Below, piece after piece: positions 47,481 to 59,000 of a stretch of 64,000 nt of DNA. The number at the start of each line of letters is the position of its first letter. The stretch's first letter is position 1. A program made the translations under genes and the position numbers. The DNA lies in contig RSEH01000033.1 in the NCBI GenBank assembly GCA_006503475.1, positions 146,096 through 210,095 on the forward strand. Reading direction: 5' to 3'. The DNA comes from Stentor roeselii. Lineage: Eukaryota; Ciliophora; Heterotrichea; Heterotrichida; Stentoridae. The notes under the pieces are model-generated. The model ran no database searches, was not told where the DNA came from, and was given only the letters and a program-made list of their open reading frames with translations.

Positions 47481-49683
47481 ATTATATTGTAGACTTATAT
47501 TGCATTATTTGAATTTAATGAAATCTACTTAAAATTTGTAGGATAAACTAAATTTTTTTAATCAAGAGTTGATTTTTTGAAACTAAATCAAATGATATTC
47601 ATATTCAATCAAGAATTGGATGAATATGAATTTAGCGATTATGATTTAACAATAATTTTATGAAAGAAAAACCTAATATATCTAATTCTAGTTAATGACT
47701 GCGATAGATTTCTTGGGTAATCAGGACATTAGATCAGATGGTTGATAGAATGATTGATTAGTGAAATAAACAAAAGAAAATTTTTCGTAAGATTATTTTC
47801 TTTCAGATGATAATATATTATCTAATCCTTTTGTGTTTCTAAAAGTTTTTTTTTTTAACTTAAAAAGTTTAAACAGATCTATAGATTCCATATCGCAATA
47901 ATATAAACTTATTTCAATTGATCTACTATTAAAATGCAAACTACCAAACTAATGAATTTTTCATCTAATCTATAATTCACATTTTAATTTAAATAAGTTT
48001 CCCTTATGTATAAATTGTAAATAATGATTTGGACCTGGTTTTCTTGAAAATTTTATATTGGAAATATGAATGTATTTGGAATGTAATTGTTTAGTCGAAC
48101 AATTAAGTCCATCATTTCGAAACTTTAAAAGTGAAATCTCAGAAGTGCTGACTTCAATAAAATGCTCTTCAGAGTCTCAATAACAGCTGCGATCCGGACA
48201 ATTGGTAAGTCGTCTGATCAGTTGACTTTTATAATGCAAGAAACATGAAGGAATCCTTCCAAGCAAGAACCGAAAGATACATCAGTGTAATTAGGAAGTG
48301 ATTCTCTGCCTCATTCAGTCATATCTGCCAGGAGACTGGAATTCATCAAGAACCCATGAAGTAATCGCAAATCCCAGCCTCCAATACACATTGACGAAGA
48401 TTATCTTTGAAAAAGGTTTGCAAAAATGTTCTTAAGCACGAGGTTTCAAAAGCAAGTATCTCAAACAACCCTAAGAAATATCGAGTTAGTTAGAGTCACA
48501 AAGGCTTTGACGAAGCACGAGCCAAGACCATCTGCGGAGCACCTTTCCTCCCCCAGCAAAGGAAATTAGCTAAGTGACCAAAAGTAAAAATCACAGCTGG
48601 CTAGTCGGCTTTAAGGTAATTCCTCCGAACCTCTTCCTACACGAATTCCTTTAACGCATGCGGACGGGCATCTCGCTCAGAGACAACCCATTGAAGGCCG
48701 CGCTGAGGTGGTTCATAAGAACCCGAAGAACTATTCTTATTGCATCGCAAATATCAACAAGTCACTTCAATTTTTAACGAAAATCTCTAGAGTTAGCTTT
48801 AAGTTTTTTTTGAGCTTAGCGAAAATTCATAAAGAGCATATTTATGGACTGTTATCTGATATAAGGCACACTATATGATTGGTATCTGAACTTCTTGGGT
48901 AGAAGCAACTTCGTCTTAAGAAGCTTGAGACATGCAAAAAGTGTGGAAACGGTTTTTCATCCTGTTTCTGTTACTAATTCGATGAAAAATCTATTGTGCA
49001 CTAGGTTAACGCCTTGGAACTTGAACATTTCATTGTTTTTCACTCGGATCCGCGGAGAGATAATATTGTGAATGGGGTTGTTTTGAAAGAAGTGATTGGA
49101 GAGGTTGTACAGCATAAGACCAGGTATTTTATGAAGCCATGACTGAGGTGAAAATTTTTGATAACTTAAATAGTCGTTGAAATTAATCAAAACTTGAATC
49201 AGTCCGAGTGAGAAGTTTACCAGTGGTTCAATGATCTGGATGAAGACGTAGCCTGGGCTGTGCTTTGGGAATTCATTAATAATAATCGGTTTTATACTGA
49301 TTGTCATGATGCTTTTGGAATAAAAAGTTTGGAAGACTCTTCGCTTAGCTAGATTGAGTCTTTACAACTACTACCTTCTAAGGCTACTACTATTTGGAAC
49401 TTGTTCCAATTTTCGAAATCGAGTACTAGTTGGAAAATTTGGATAGTCTTGTACTACCGCAGAAAAGGTTTGAAGTCATTCAAAATCCTCAGACTTGACA
49501 TGCTGCTTTGTCGAATATTAAAAGGGATTCGAATATTTTGAAAAATGAAAAGAGAATAAGTCAGAAATATACTTGAAAGGAAATATATCATTCAAACTTG
49601 ATTGGTAGGAAATTAATGGGATATTAAATATTAAGAATTAATTTATCCTATTTTAGAATTGAAGAACTTTGATAATAATAAAA
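47481..49683. other. Intergenic region containing a large decayed segment
   Basis: 2.2 kb without an intact gene. The first ~600 bp are plain AT-rich spacer. From about 48060 to 49520 the base composition becomes distinctly less AT-rich and coding-like; see the separate relic entry. Confidence 0.5.
48162..49515 (+). pseudogene. Probable decayed gene of unknown family
   Basis: Compared with the flanking spacers this stretch is richer in G and C. One plus frame from ATG 48162 reads protein-like with roughly fifteen scattered stops, for example AEVVHKNPKNYSYCIANINK, CKKCGNGFSSCFCY and VLWEFINNNRFYTDCHDAFG. An alternative minus-strand frame (48957-49307) gives 116 uninterrupted codons ending in TGA, so strand assignment is uncertain. 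I do not recognise the family. Reading stops as Gln or Trp makes any frame look fluent, so fluency is weak evidence; the base composition is the stronger hint. Confidence 0.35.
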
Positions 49684-51802
49684 ATGAAATGTCAAGTCTG
49701 CTCAACTCAAGCTTTCTTCATCTGTTACTGTTCCAATACTTATCTGTGTAAAGCCCACCTTGGTGAACACTTACATGAGGATATTTATTATTTTTCTAAT
49801 TCAATATAGAAAAAAAAACACTTAGCAAAGAAAGCAAAGCATCGGCATGAACCTTTGTTCGAAGAACTTGACTCAATCCAAAATCAATTCTCAATGACAA
49901 ACTTCATTATTGGATAAAATCTCTCAAACGTTTAAAGAAACAAGTTCATCTTCAAACTAAGAATACAATTAAAAATATTAAAGCCTGCAGTAAATCAGTT
50001 ATCAAACAAATTAACACTCTTTCCAACTATTACCTCGACCTTATCACCATTTCAGAATATCAAAATCGCAGATTGAGCAAATCGCATTAATACTTGCCAC
50101 TGATATTGTCGTTAATCAACTTAACTTGAATCATTTAAACCAAACTGCTTTGCAAGAATATTCTCAAAAACTCTATTCTTTCATCGATGATCCTGTAGAG
50201 GTCAAGCGATCCAGATATAATAAATTCCTTCAAACTCACAACGGAGGATTTACGTGTCTTGTGATTTCCAGCGATGGACGGACTCTTGTCACTGGCTAGG
50301 AGGACACTTCGGTGAGGGTCTGGGACATTCAGACGAAAAGTCAAGTAGCTTGCCTTTTCCACCATAAATCGAATATTTCCTGCATAGCAATTAATAAGGA
50401 CGGAGAGATTGCGATTTCTGGATCTTTGGATAAAACTCTTGTTTTATGGGACCTTCAAAAGAAATCCTTTCAAAATTTGTACTGTGGACATTCTGGATCA
50501 GTTAATGCTGTTGTATTAAGTGAAGACAACGGTCTTATTGTATCAGGAAGCATTTCGAATGAAATTATTATCTGGCAAACTGATTCAACTGAATGCTTGA
50601 AAAAAATAAATACAGTAAACATTGTGTGTTGTTTATCAATATCAAAAAACAATATGGTTTATTGTGGTATTGGAAAAAATTTGAGTACTATTGATATAAT
50701 TTCTCATCAAACTCTCTTTTCAATAAATGTCCATGATGATGTTGTTAGATCAATAGCACTCACCAAAAATGAAAAATTTATAATAACCTGCTCAAACGAT
50801 AAATCAGTTAAAATATGGGAAGCAAACTCTAAGTCTCATTACGCAACTCTTTCAGGACATACTCATGCAGTCTCTTCTGTTTCAATAACAGAAGATGACA
50901 AGTTTATAATATCCGGATCTTTCGATAAAACAATAATCTTATGGAGAATTGAGTCAATGACTAAAATTCATAAATTCGGTTTTCACAAACACCAAATATA
51001 TGGAGTCACAACTGTTAATGATTTTATTTTTTCAGCTTCTCGTGACTCAAAAATCGCAATCGCAAGAATATCTTCAAAACAATTCGACTCCTTTTTAAGT
51101 TTGAACCCATTCTTTGTAGGATCTGAAATGATGAAAGAAGACTTAATTGGATTCGGAAGTGAAAACGATGTATCCATCTTCAATGTTAACAGAGCCCACG
51201 AAAAATATTGCCTCATGGGCCACAGTGGACTTGTTTTAGCAGTTTGCATTTCTTCGGAAATGAAAAAGGTTGTTAGTGGATCGAGAGGCTCCAAAAAAAA
51301 CTTGATTTTGTGGGATCTTCAAAATTTTTCAATGGTCTGTGTGCTAGTTGGGCATGAAAGTTCAGTGCTTTGCGTTGATATTTCGAATGATGAGGAAAAG
51401 GCTATCTCTGGAGATTGCACAGGAACAGTTCGATTGTGGGACATGGTGAGCCTGGAACAAGAATTTATTTTCAACGGCCATGCTGGTCAAGTTTTTTCTG
51501 TGAAGTTTACAAAAGACCGAAGATTTGCCAGCTCTGGAGGAGAGGATAAAAAAGTGTTTTTATGGGACATTGAAAAGAAGTGTTTACATGCTTGCTTCAC
51601 TGGTCATATGGAATATATCTGGAAAGTGCTTATCACGAGTGATGATAAATATGTTGTTTCTTGCGATTTGTTTAACGGAATTCGTGTTTGGAGTATCACA
51701 GGGAAAAGAGAAGTATTTTCGTTAAGAAATAGAAATGAATCAAAAGAATGGTTAATGAATAACAGAGAATTAGAATTTGATTTGACTAAATACCTAATTT
51801 AG
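49684..51802 (+). pseudogene. Broken B-box/WD40 gene with an intact WD40 half
   Basis: An ATG at 49684 starts a B-box-like finger (CYCSNTYLCKAHLGEHLH) like the N-terminus of the 16547 protein. This frame hits TAG at 49807. A coiled-coil region then needs frame changes near 49895 (into LNDKLHYWIKSLKRL, matching KLKSWIKSLDNLK of 16547) and near 50065 (into QIEQIALILATDIVVNQL). A TAG at 50297 falls inside the first WD blade, VTG-stop-EDTSVRVWD. Downstream, 496 codons are uninterrupted (from GTG 50312), with about eight to ten WD40 blades (GSLDKTLVLWDL, GSFDKTIILWRI and others), ending in TAG. No GT-AG intron explains any of the four breaks. It could be a pseudogene, or the WD40 half may be expressed from an internal start. 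Confidence 0.8.
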
Positions 51803-53151
51803 ATTATTAATTAGAAATGATAGGCTTGAGATAATCTATAATATAAATCAAGCTGAAATGTTTGCAAAATCAACTTGGAATTTCAATGAATTTTCAACTG
51901 GTTTATGTTATTATCTAAGTAACTAATCTTCAATGCATCATCAATAAATTTAACGTAAACTTAAGATGATTAAATAATTTTACGATTTGATCTGATCATA
52001 AGCTATCAAATCGATTTTATCTCTTAATCTTTATTAAAATTAAATTTTATAAGAAAACTTAACGATTTTACCTAATGAACCAAAGTTGTATTAAAATAGA
52101 TTTGTTCTAAGCAAAATTTATTAATTCTAGTAGACTAAAATTTATTTATGAACACATACAAATAATATTTTACTATTTTTTTAGTTTTTATATCACTTCT
52201 TGAATTACCAAATCCTTTTTAGGAGTTTGAATTTTTTGTTGTCAACTTAGATTAATTAAAATTTGTGATTTTTTTTATTTTACTTCAAAGAAAAATCCGC
52301 CAGATTTAATCATTTGAAAATTATGAATTTCTTTTTTTAATTAAATAAGAAATCTTCTAAAACAATTAGAAAATTTTAATACATTATTATGATTAGTTAT
52401 TCCTTCATGTGTTGAATATATTCAGAAATTATCCTAAATTATATGAATATCAGAACACTTTATTTGATCAGCAGAATAAAATAACACACAAAGCACCAAT
52501 ACTTAGTTCAATTTTTAAAGTAAAGAAAAAATACAATTCATTAAATAATCAATTTAGAAATAGTAGAGATGCTGATCTCTAAAGATTTTTTTTTCTTTTG
52601 ATTTACTTTCTACTATTATAAATGCAATTCTAAACATTTGATTAAAGATTCGTTTAAGGATTTAATTGAACTTTTCGTTTAGTGAATAATAAATCAATAA
52701 TTTATTATTAATTAGATATAAGGATCGAACCTTTGAAATGAAATATTTACAAATTGTGCTTAGTCTATCAGTTACATTCAGGTTTGTCGTTGTAGATAGA
52801 AGTCTAATGAAATATCATTATTAAAATAATTATTTTTATATTTATGCATAAGATTTACAGTCATTTTCTTCCTTTCGTTCCTTTCTTTGCTGCAAAACTA
52901 AATCCGAGATTTTCCAAAAAATATTATTTATATTTATTTGATGAAAATCCCTTATTCAAACATACCTCCAGTGATTCTCACTTCAAAGGCTTAGCTGATT
53001 TATGTTCTTCGATGGCGTTAGATTAAACCTGGTTGAATATATCCTTTTTACAATTTAAATGTGAAAATCAACTCAAAAGTTTGTTCTTTTGACATTAAGT
53101 TTAGCTTTATAGATAAAACTTGAACATGTTAAAATCCATCATAAAAATCAA
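51803..53151. other. AT-rich intergenic region
   Basis: 1.35 kb between the two WD40 genes. It includes a small perfect hairpin (AGAGAT-GCTG-ATCTCT, about 52567-52582) followed by a T run, and a 60-codon open frame at 52844-53026 that I do not support as a gene. Nothing else stands out. Confidence 0.5.
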
Positions 53152-55491
53152 ATGTACGATTATCAGTTACCTAGTTCCCTGGCTACCAATGATTCAAGAC
53201 TGAAGATATCAGATACTCAAGTCCTTCAAAATCAGACTCAAAAAAGTTTATACCAAAAAATCAAAAACTCTCATAAAGAGCAGCATGCATCAGACTGGAA
53301 AACAATTATAAAGGCTCCTGTCAATCATATTCTTTTCACGGCTGTATCGCCTTGTGGAATATTCGTCGTATTCGCAGAGAAACAATCTATACAAATCCTA
53401 AATATTCCTAAAAATTTTTTAGACCTATATCTGGAAACATCGAATAATATAAAGTCTCTGCATTTTTCACCAAATGGGTTATATTTTCTATGTGGATATC
53501 AAAAATTTATAGAAATTTTTGACTTTAAACAGAGAACCTTAAACTCAACTATACCGATGTCATCTGGCAAGTCCTTCACAACTATTTTCACTGCAGATGG
53601 AAAATATGTAGCATATGCAGATAAAACATCGATAAATTTCTGGAGTTTTTTTGATAAAAAAGAAGAATTCAGGCTAAATGGACATGAAAGAGCTGTGATG
53701 TCAATTGCATGCTCTGCTAATGGAAAATTTATCATTAGTGGATCATCAGATCTTTCAATTATTTTGTGGAATTATGAAGTAAGAAGACTAGAATTCAAAT
53801 TAATTAGCAAACAAAAGCAAATAGCAAGTGTGAAAATTTCAAATGACGGTAGGTATGCTGCAAGTATTTTTAAATCAACTGTAACAGTTTGGAATCTTGA
53901 TTTAAGAAGCGAAGTGCTTTCTTTGAAATTAGAAGAAAAAATTTATTCTTTTCCATTTTCACCTGATAATAAAACCATTGCGATTTCAAGTGGAGATAAT
54001 ATAAAACTTTTTAGTATCAAGAATAGAGGTATTGAAAGGATATTTCGTGAAAAGAGTTTAGGATCTAAAGTAAATTTCAGTCCTGATGGAAAGCTCTTGA
54101 TTGGAAGTGAAATATGTGTTTGGAAAATCTCGAAGTTACCGAAACAAATCATTTATTTTCATAATTTAGAGGATGAATATATCAAAAATGTTTTCGTTAC
54201 AGACAATGGAAAATATGTAGGGCTGGCCAGTATATCTCAAGGATTGAAAATTTTTAACATGAAAAAAGCAAAAATCGAATTTATATTCAGTGAAAAAAAG
54301 AAAAAAATTTATTCGATGCAGGCTTCTGTTGATGGTAATCATTTGGTTATAGTTGAAGAAGGAAATTTAAGCGTTTTTAACTTGAAGACAGGCGAAGTTG
54401 TTTTTAGTATTACTTGCTTTCATATGCCATCTGATAAATTTTATATTATATCAAAAGATTTCTCTCTTGTTGCTGTTCATATCAAATTTAATTGTTTGGC
54501 TGTCTGGAATATAAAGAAAAATTTAAAAGTTTTTCAAGTTGAAACAGAAAATATCATGAATAATGTTGCTTCATTTTCTAATGATTGTAGGTTTTTTGCC
54601 TTAGGATTTGAAGATGATTATATTGAAATCTGGAATATTGAAAGTAGATGTAAAGAGTATAGTTTGATGAAAGTAATGCGATCGGTTAGAGGCATATATT
54701 TTACGAAGGATGATCTGTCAATAATTATTGTTGTATGTAATGATATTCAACTTATAACCTGCATATGGAGTACTGTTTCTAAAACTCCAGTATTTACTAT
54801 TGATGGTTATAAAAACATATGGATTGATGAGGACTATATTATTACTGAGATGTTTAACAGATTAAATTTTTGGAACATCAAAGGAAAATTTAAAGAATTG
54901 AGCATTTATTGTGAATCTATACCTTATAAAATTTTATATAATGGTAAGCGTTTATCACTATTTTATAGAAACAATTGTGATATCTGGAAGATACAGGATT
55001 ATCTTAAAGTGAAATTCAATTATAATAACAAATTATATGCTCCTATTTGTTTTTCGAAAAATAAGAAATTCGCTGTTACTGGAGATGAAAAGGTTCTTAA
55101 GTTGTGGAATGTTGATCAAGAAAAAGAAATTCTATCTTTCAAGGCGCATAAGAATTGGATACGAACTCTTTGTTTTTCTCATGATAGCCAATTTTTTCTT
55201 AGTGGAGATGATGATGGTTGTGTCAAAATTTGGGATTTGAATGCAAAAGAAATTCAGTGCTTTATAGGACATTCGAGCTGGGTTATCACTGCAGCTTTTT
55301 CTAAAGATGACAGATTTGTTGTGAGTGGGTCAAATGACAGAATTGTTTTGTTGTGGAAAGTAGGAAGAAATCAAGAATTTAAAACTTTTAATGTATTTGA
55401 GAAAGAGATAAAATTATTATCTTTCACAAGAAGTGGAAAGTTTATTGTGGTCCAGCCAGTTGAAGGAGATTTAAGAGTTTTAAAGGTTTAA
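53152..55491 (+). CDS. WD40-repeat protein
   Basis: A 779-residue protein composed almost wholly of WD40-like blades, probably two stacked propellers. The N-terminal 55 residues (MYDYQLPSSLATNDSR...) are unstructured or helical. Recognisable blades include GSSDLSIILWNYE, ISNDGRYAASIF, SGDDDGCVKIWDLNAKE with GHSSWVITAAFSKDDRFV, and GSNDRIVLLWKV near the end; middle blades are degenerate. Unlike the broken neighbour at 49684 it has no B-box or coiled coil. The frame is intact from ATG to TAA. It probably acts as a scaffold; no specific partner can be inferred. It belongs with the 50312 gene and the WD40 half of the 19698 protein as local WD40 expansions. Confidence 0.85.
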   Translation: MYDYQLPSSLATNDSRLKISDTQVLQNQTQKSLYQKIKNSHKEQHASDWKTIIKAPVNHILFTAVSPCGIFVVFAEKQSIQILNIPKNFLDLYLETSNNIKSLHFSPNGLYFLCGYQKFIEIFDFKQRTLNSTIPMSSGKSFTTIFTADGKYVAYADKTSINFWSFFDKKEEFRLNGHERAVMSIACSANGKFIISGSSDLSIILWNYEVRRLEFKLISKQKQIASVKISNDGRYAASIFKSTVTVWNLDLRSEVLSLKLEEKIYSFPFSPDNKTIAISSGDNIKLFSIKNRGIERIFREKSLGSKVNFSPDGKLLIGSEICVWKISKLPKQIIYFHNLEDEYIKNVFVTDNGKYVGLASISQGLKIFNMKKAKIEFIFSEKKKKIYSMQASVDGNHLVIVEEGNLSVFNLKTGEVVFSITCFHMPSDKFYIISKDFSLVAVHIKFNCLAVWNIKKNLKVFQVETENIMNNVASFSNDCRFFALGFEDDYIEIWNIESRCKEYSLMKVMRSVRGIYFTKDDLSIIIVVCNDIQLITCIWSTVSKTPVFTIDGYKNIWIDEDYIITEMFNRLNFWNIKGKFKELSIYCESIPYKILYNGKRLSLFYRNNCDIWKIQDYLKVKFNYNNKLYAPICFSKNKKFAVTGDEKVLKLWNVDQEKEILSFKAHKNWIRTLCFSHDSQFFLSGDDDGCVKIWDLNAKEIQCFIGHSSWVITAAFSKDDRFVVSGSNDRIVLLWKVGRNQEFKTFNVFEKEIKLLSFTRSGKFIVVQPVEGDLRVLKV

Positions 55492-56097
55492 AATAGTTGA
55501 AATTTTATTGCCTTGATAAGATGATTTTTGGAACGGTTAATAACTTTTATAAAAGATGGTTGGATTCTAATAATTAGATTAAGATTATGTAAATCTTATT
55601 TTAATGATATCTTTTTTTGTTGATTTTCATAGGTATGCAGATCTTTAAAATTTTAAGACATTATAAATAAATACACTGATTATTTATTTAAATGTTTCAA
55701 ATATATTAGGTATATTAATTGATTTATAGTATTTAAAAGACTGATCGCTACTTGCTTTTAATGTTCAACCAGTGCAGATTATATTAGATATTACACTTAT
55801 AGTTAAAGATAATCCTTGAATTAAAATGAAATTTTGAATTATTTGATAACTATATAAACTTTCACATCTATCTATCTATCTTGAATGTTAAATTTTAGGT
55901 GAGATCTATTTGGCTAATAGATATACTTTTCATTTTAATCATATAAATTACTTAATTTCATTAGAATTCAATTTTTTTTAGAGTAGAGTAAATTAATTGT
56001 ATTAAGATTTTCAAATTACAATACATTTTAATTACGACACGTGTATATTTTATATACATGTGTAAATTTTTATTACGACACGTGTAAAATTTAATAA
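55492..56097. promoter_or_regulatory. Upstream region of the GTPase-VWA gene
   Basis: A 606-bp AT-rich spacer between two plus-strand genes. Its last 70 bp contain a striking pair of 15-bp direct repeats with a palindromic core (see 56031-56086). Otherwise I see nothing. Confidence 0.4.
56031..56086 (+). promoter_or_regulatory. Paired ATTACGACACGTGTA elements before a start codon
   Basis: ATTACGACACGTGTA occurs at 56031-56045 and again, identically, at 56072-56086, with 41-bp spacing (about four helical turns) and 11 bp before the ATG of the next gene. Each copy contains the palindrome ACACGTGT, an E-box/G-box type core. Between them lies a related ATATACATGTGTA. In such AT-rich DNA two identical CG-containing 15-mers are unlikely by chance. 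Confidence 0.6.
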
Positions 56098-59000
56098 ATG
56101 GAATTAAGACTAAAGGAAAATCCTCAGAGTGAAGAAAATCCTAATGATTCCGTTGCAGAAAGCAAACAAAACTTAAAAATTTCACAAGATTCTAATGAAG
56201 GAGATGAATCTTTGAATCTTCATAATGAGAGTTTATCTTATATTGAAAGAAGTGAACAACTTGTAATCAAAAGCATAAATATTAATAAAGAAAAACAATT
56301 TAGCGATGATAAAGAAATTATTGATTTAAATTCAAAATCAGAACACATTGATTCTGAGCAAAGGCATATAACTTTGAAAAAAATTGAAGATTCTTCGAAT
56401 CCTAAAGAAGAAGCAAAGGAATCGCTCTTAAAAAATGAAAAAAATTCAATCAATAGCGAAAATTTAGATGAAGAAGAGGCTGAACTGCCTGAAAATACTT
56501 CTAGTATCAGAATCATAGAAATTTTTCACTCAGTATATGATACTTCACAATCTTTTAAGATTCATAAATACCTAGTTCAAGAATCAGGCCTAAGTTCTAT
56601 TAAAGAGTATCTATCTCTTACTGTACAACTAATAGGAGTTTATGGTATATCAGGCGTTATGAAAAAATTTATTAGCATTGCATTAGACGATGAGCTTAAT
56701 TTGTTCCCTAAAAATGAAGGACTTTACTTATTTTACAATAAAAACAAATCACTAGGTGTCTTAGCATTTATCACTCCTTATGAAGATTTATACATTGATA
56801 GTCCAATTAAATCATCTAATAGATTTATTGCAGTCATCAGAATCCTATCAGATTTATGTAAAAAAATTATAGCTTGCATCTCAGAAGATATTATAAAAAA
56901 ATGGTACTACGAGGAGAGTGGTGGTTCTAATCCTTTCAAACCTAAAATTCATCAGAGTTATGGAGCATTATTAAAAGAAGTAACAGTACAAGAATCAAGG
57001 ATAGAAGATATAAAATTGGAATGCTATAGCAGTATTTGGAATAAAAAACTATATATTTTACCAAAAGATAATATTCCTTTATTATTTTATTATGAATTTC
57101 AATCAATTTCACAAATTGAAAGGAAATTGACAAGCGAAGCACTTAGAAAATTTCCAGGTGAACTTTTTAAACTAATTGACATAAGTGCATACAGTATGAA
57201 AATCAATGAATTGTTTAATAAAATGAAAATACAATCACTCGATCACCATTCAATTAAAACTGATTTAAGGAGACATTTTGAAAAAATGTTAAAAGAAAAG
57301 AAAGATGCCTTAGCTGAAGTTATAAGGAAAATTTCGTTAGTGGTTCAGGAAAAGTTTAATTATAAAAATTTAATGAATAATCAAATAAATTATAGAAACA
57401 CTGGCATGAAATCAAGGGATAGTTACATTAACGATATGCTACAGACAAAATATGATAGAGACTATTTAGATAAAACTAATACTATATCAGAAAAGCAAAC
57501 TGAAACATCTGAACCTCATGGGGATCATTTTTATGATAGTGGCTATAGTTCAAGTAGTTATTCAAGCAGTAGAAATGTAAATTTTTGGGGAAATAGCAAC
57601 TTTGGGCTAAGAAATCTCAACAGAGAAAGTAGTTTAATCCATAATTCATTGTCTATAGAATATCAAATAGAAAACGCAATAACTAGTTCTCTCAATTTAT
57701 CAATTGAAAATTTAAGTAAAGATATCATTTTAAAAATTGAAAAGGATCTGAAGTATAAAGAAAACTCTTATTTAGGACAAATTATAGAAAAGTATTATAA
57801 TCAGTATTCACAAAATAAAAAAAAATTAGATTATGATGGAATTGTTAATCGTATGAGTGAAGAGATTAATAAATATTTTGAATTCTCTGAATTTAAAACG
57901 AAATTTCTTGTTTTCGGTAAAACTTTTGAAGAATTAAAACAAGATTTAGCAAAATCTTTAAAAAATAATAATCATATGAAGTGTGATGAATTCAAATCGT
58001 GCTGTGAAAAAAAACTAATGTGTTTTATTGATAAACCAGAAAATCAAATCCTTAAAAGATTACTTGTTGAACCACTAAGAGAATATTTAGAGATACTTAA
58101 AATTATAGAAAATACTTTTAAAAAAGATTGTGATTCAACATTAAGCCCACTTGAAGCTAGCTTTTCTGGAAAGCAATTCAGGTTATACAAATCTTATATA
58201 AAAATTGACGATAAAGGCAAAAGGAATACATCCGATTTATTTTGTACGATTGACCATAGTATAAATTTATTTAACGAGTTCATAAAATCAGAAAATACTT
58301 CTGTAAATCAAATAATCGGACTTGATGCTTCAGTGTTTTTCGTCCTGATTTCAAATAATGAGAAGTCAGTGACACATGTACTTAGATTTAATCCAAACTT
58401 GAAGACAAAAGATGATTTAGAAATATGCAAAGATATAGAAGACCCAGATGTTATACTTGCATGGGGATCAACACCAAATAAATACATAATTTTTCATAAT
58501 CGAAGTAAAATTGCATCTCATGGATGTTTGAAATTAAATAAATATATGCAAGAAGGAATTCCACTTGATATTTATTCAAAGATTAATAAAGTAGTCAATG
58601 GCTATTATATGAAAAAATCAAGAAAATTATATATGATTGACGATAATGGCTTATTATATTGTAGGGAATTAGTTAGTGACCAAAGTGAAACCTATATTGT
58701 AAACTCTACTAGTAGAGCTTGTGATTTGGATAAATTTGAACCATTAAAGCCATCTAAAGGAGATAAATTTTTAGAAATTGACATATCTGAAGATGAAAAT
58801 ATTATATTTCTTCAAACAGAAATTGATATTGAATGCTTTGATAAAAATTTCATACAAACACATTCTATTCCACTAAGTGATCAATTTTTATCATATAAAA
58901 ATGTCAGTTTTAGCAACCAATGCTTTTTAGTGATTCAAAACAAAAATTTTACAATGAATTGCATCAAAGTAGTTTCTCCTAAGCAAGAAACCCTTATTGA

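Noticed and set aside
50288-50302. GTCACTGGCTAGGAG as a 15-nt intron removing the TAG in the WD40 gene
   Set aside because: It lacks the GTA start seen in both PEX7 introns, and its removal deletes the conserved G-x-x-D core of the first WD blade.
52700-52810. tRNA-like T-arm (AGGTTCGATCCT on the minus strand)
   Set aside because: The stem is only four pairs, the matching acceptor would give a molecule near 99 nt, and no D-arm or anticodon arm can be drawn.
52844-53026. 60-codon open frame upstream of the 779-residue WD40 gene
   Set aside because: No domain, no support beyond being open; it falls where the promoter of the next gene must be.
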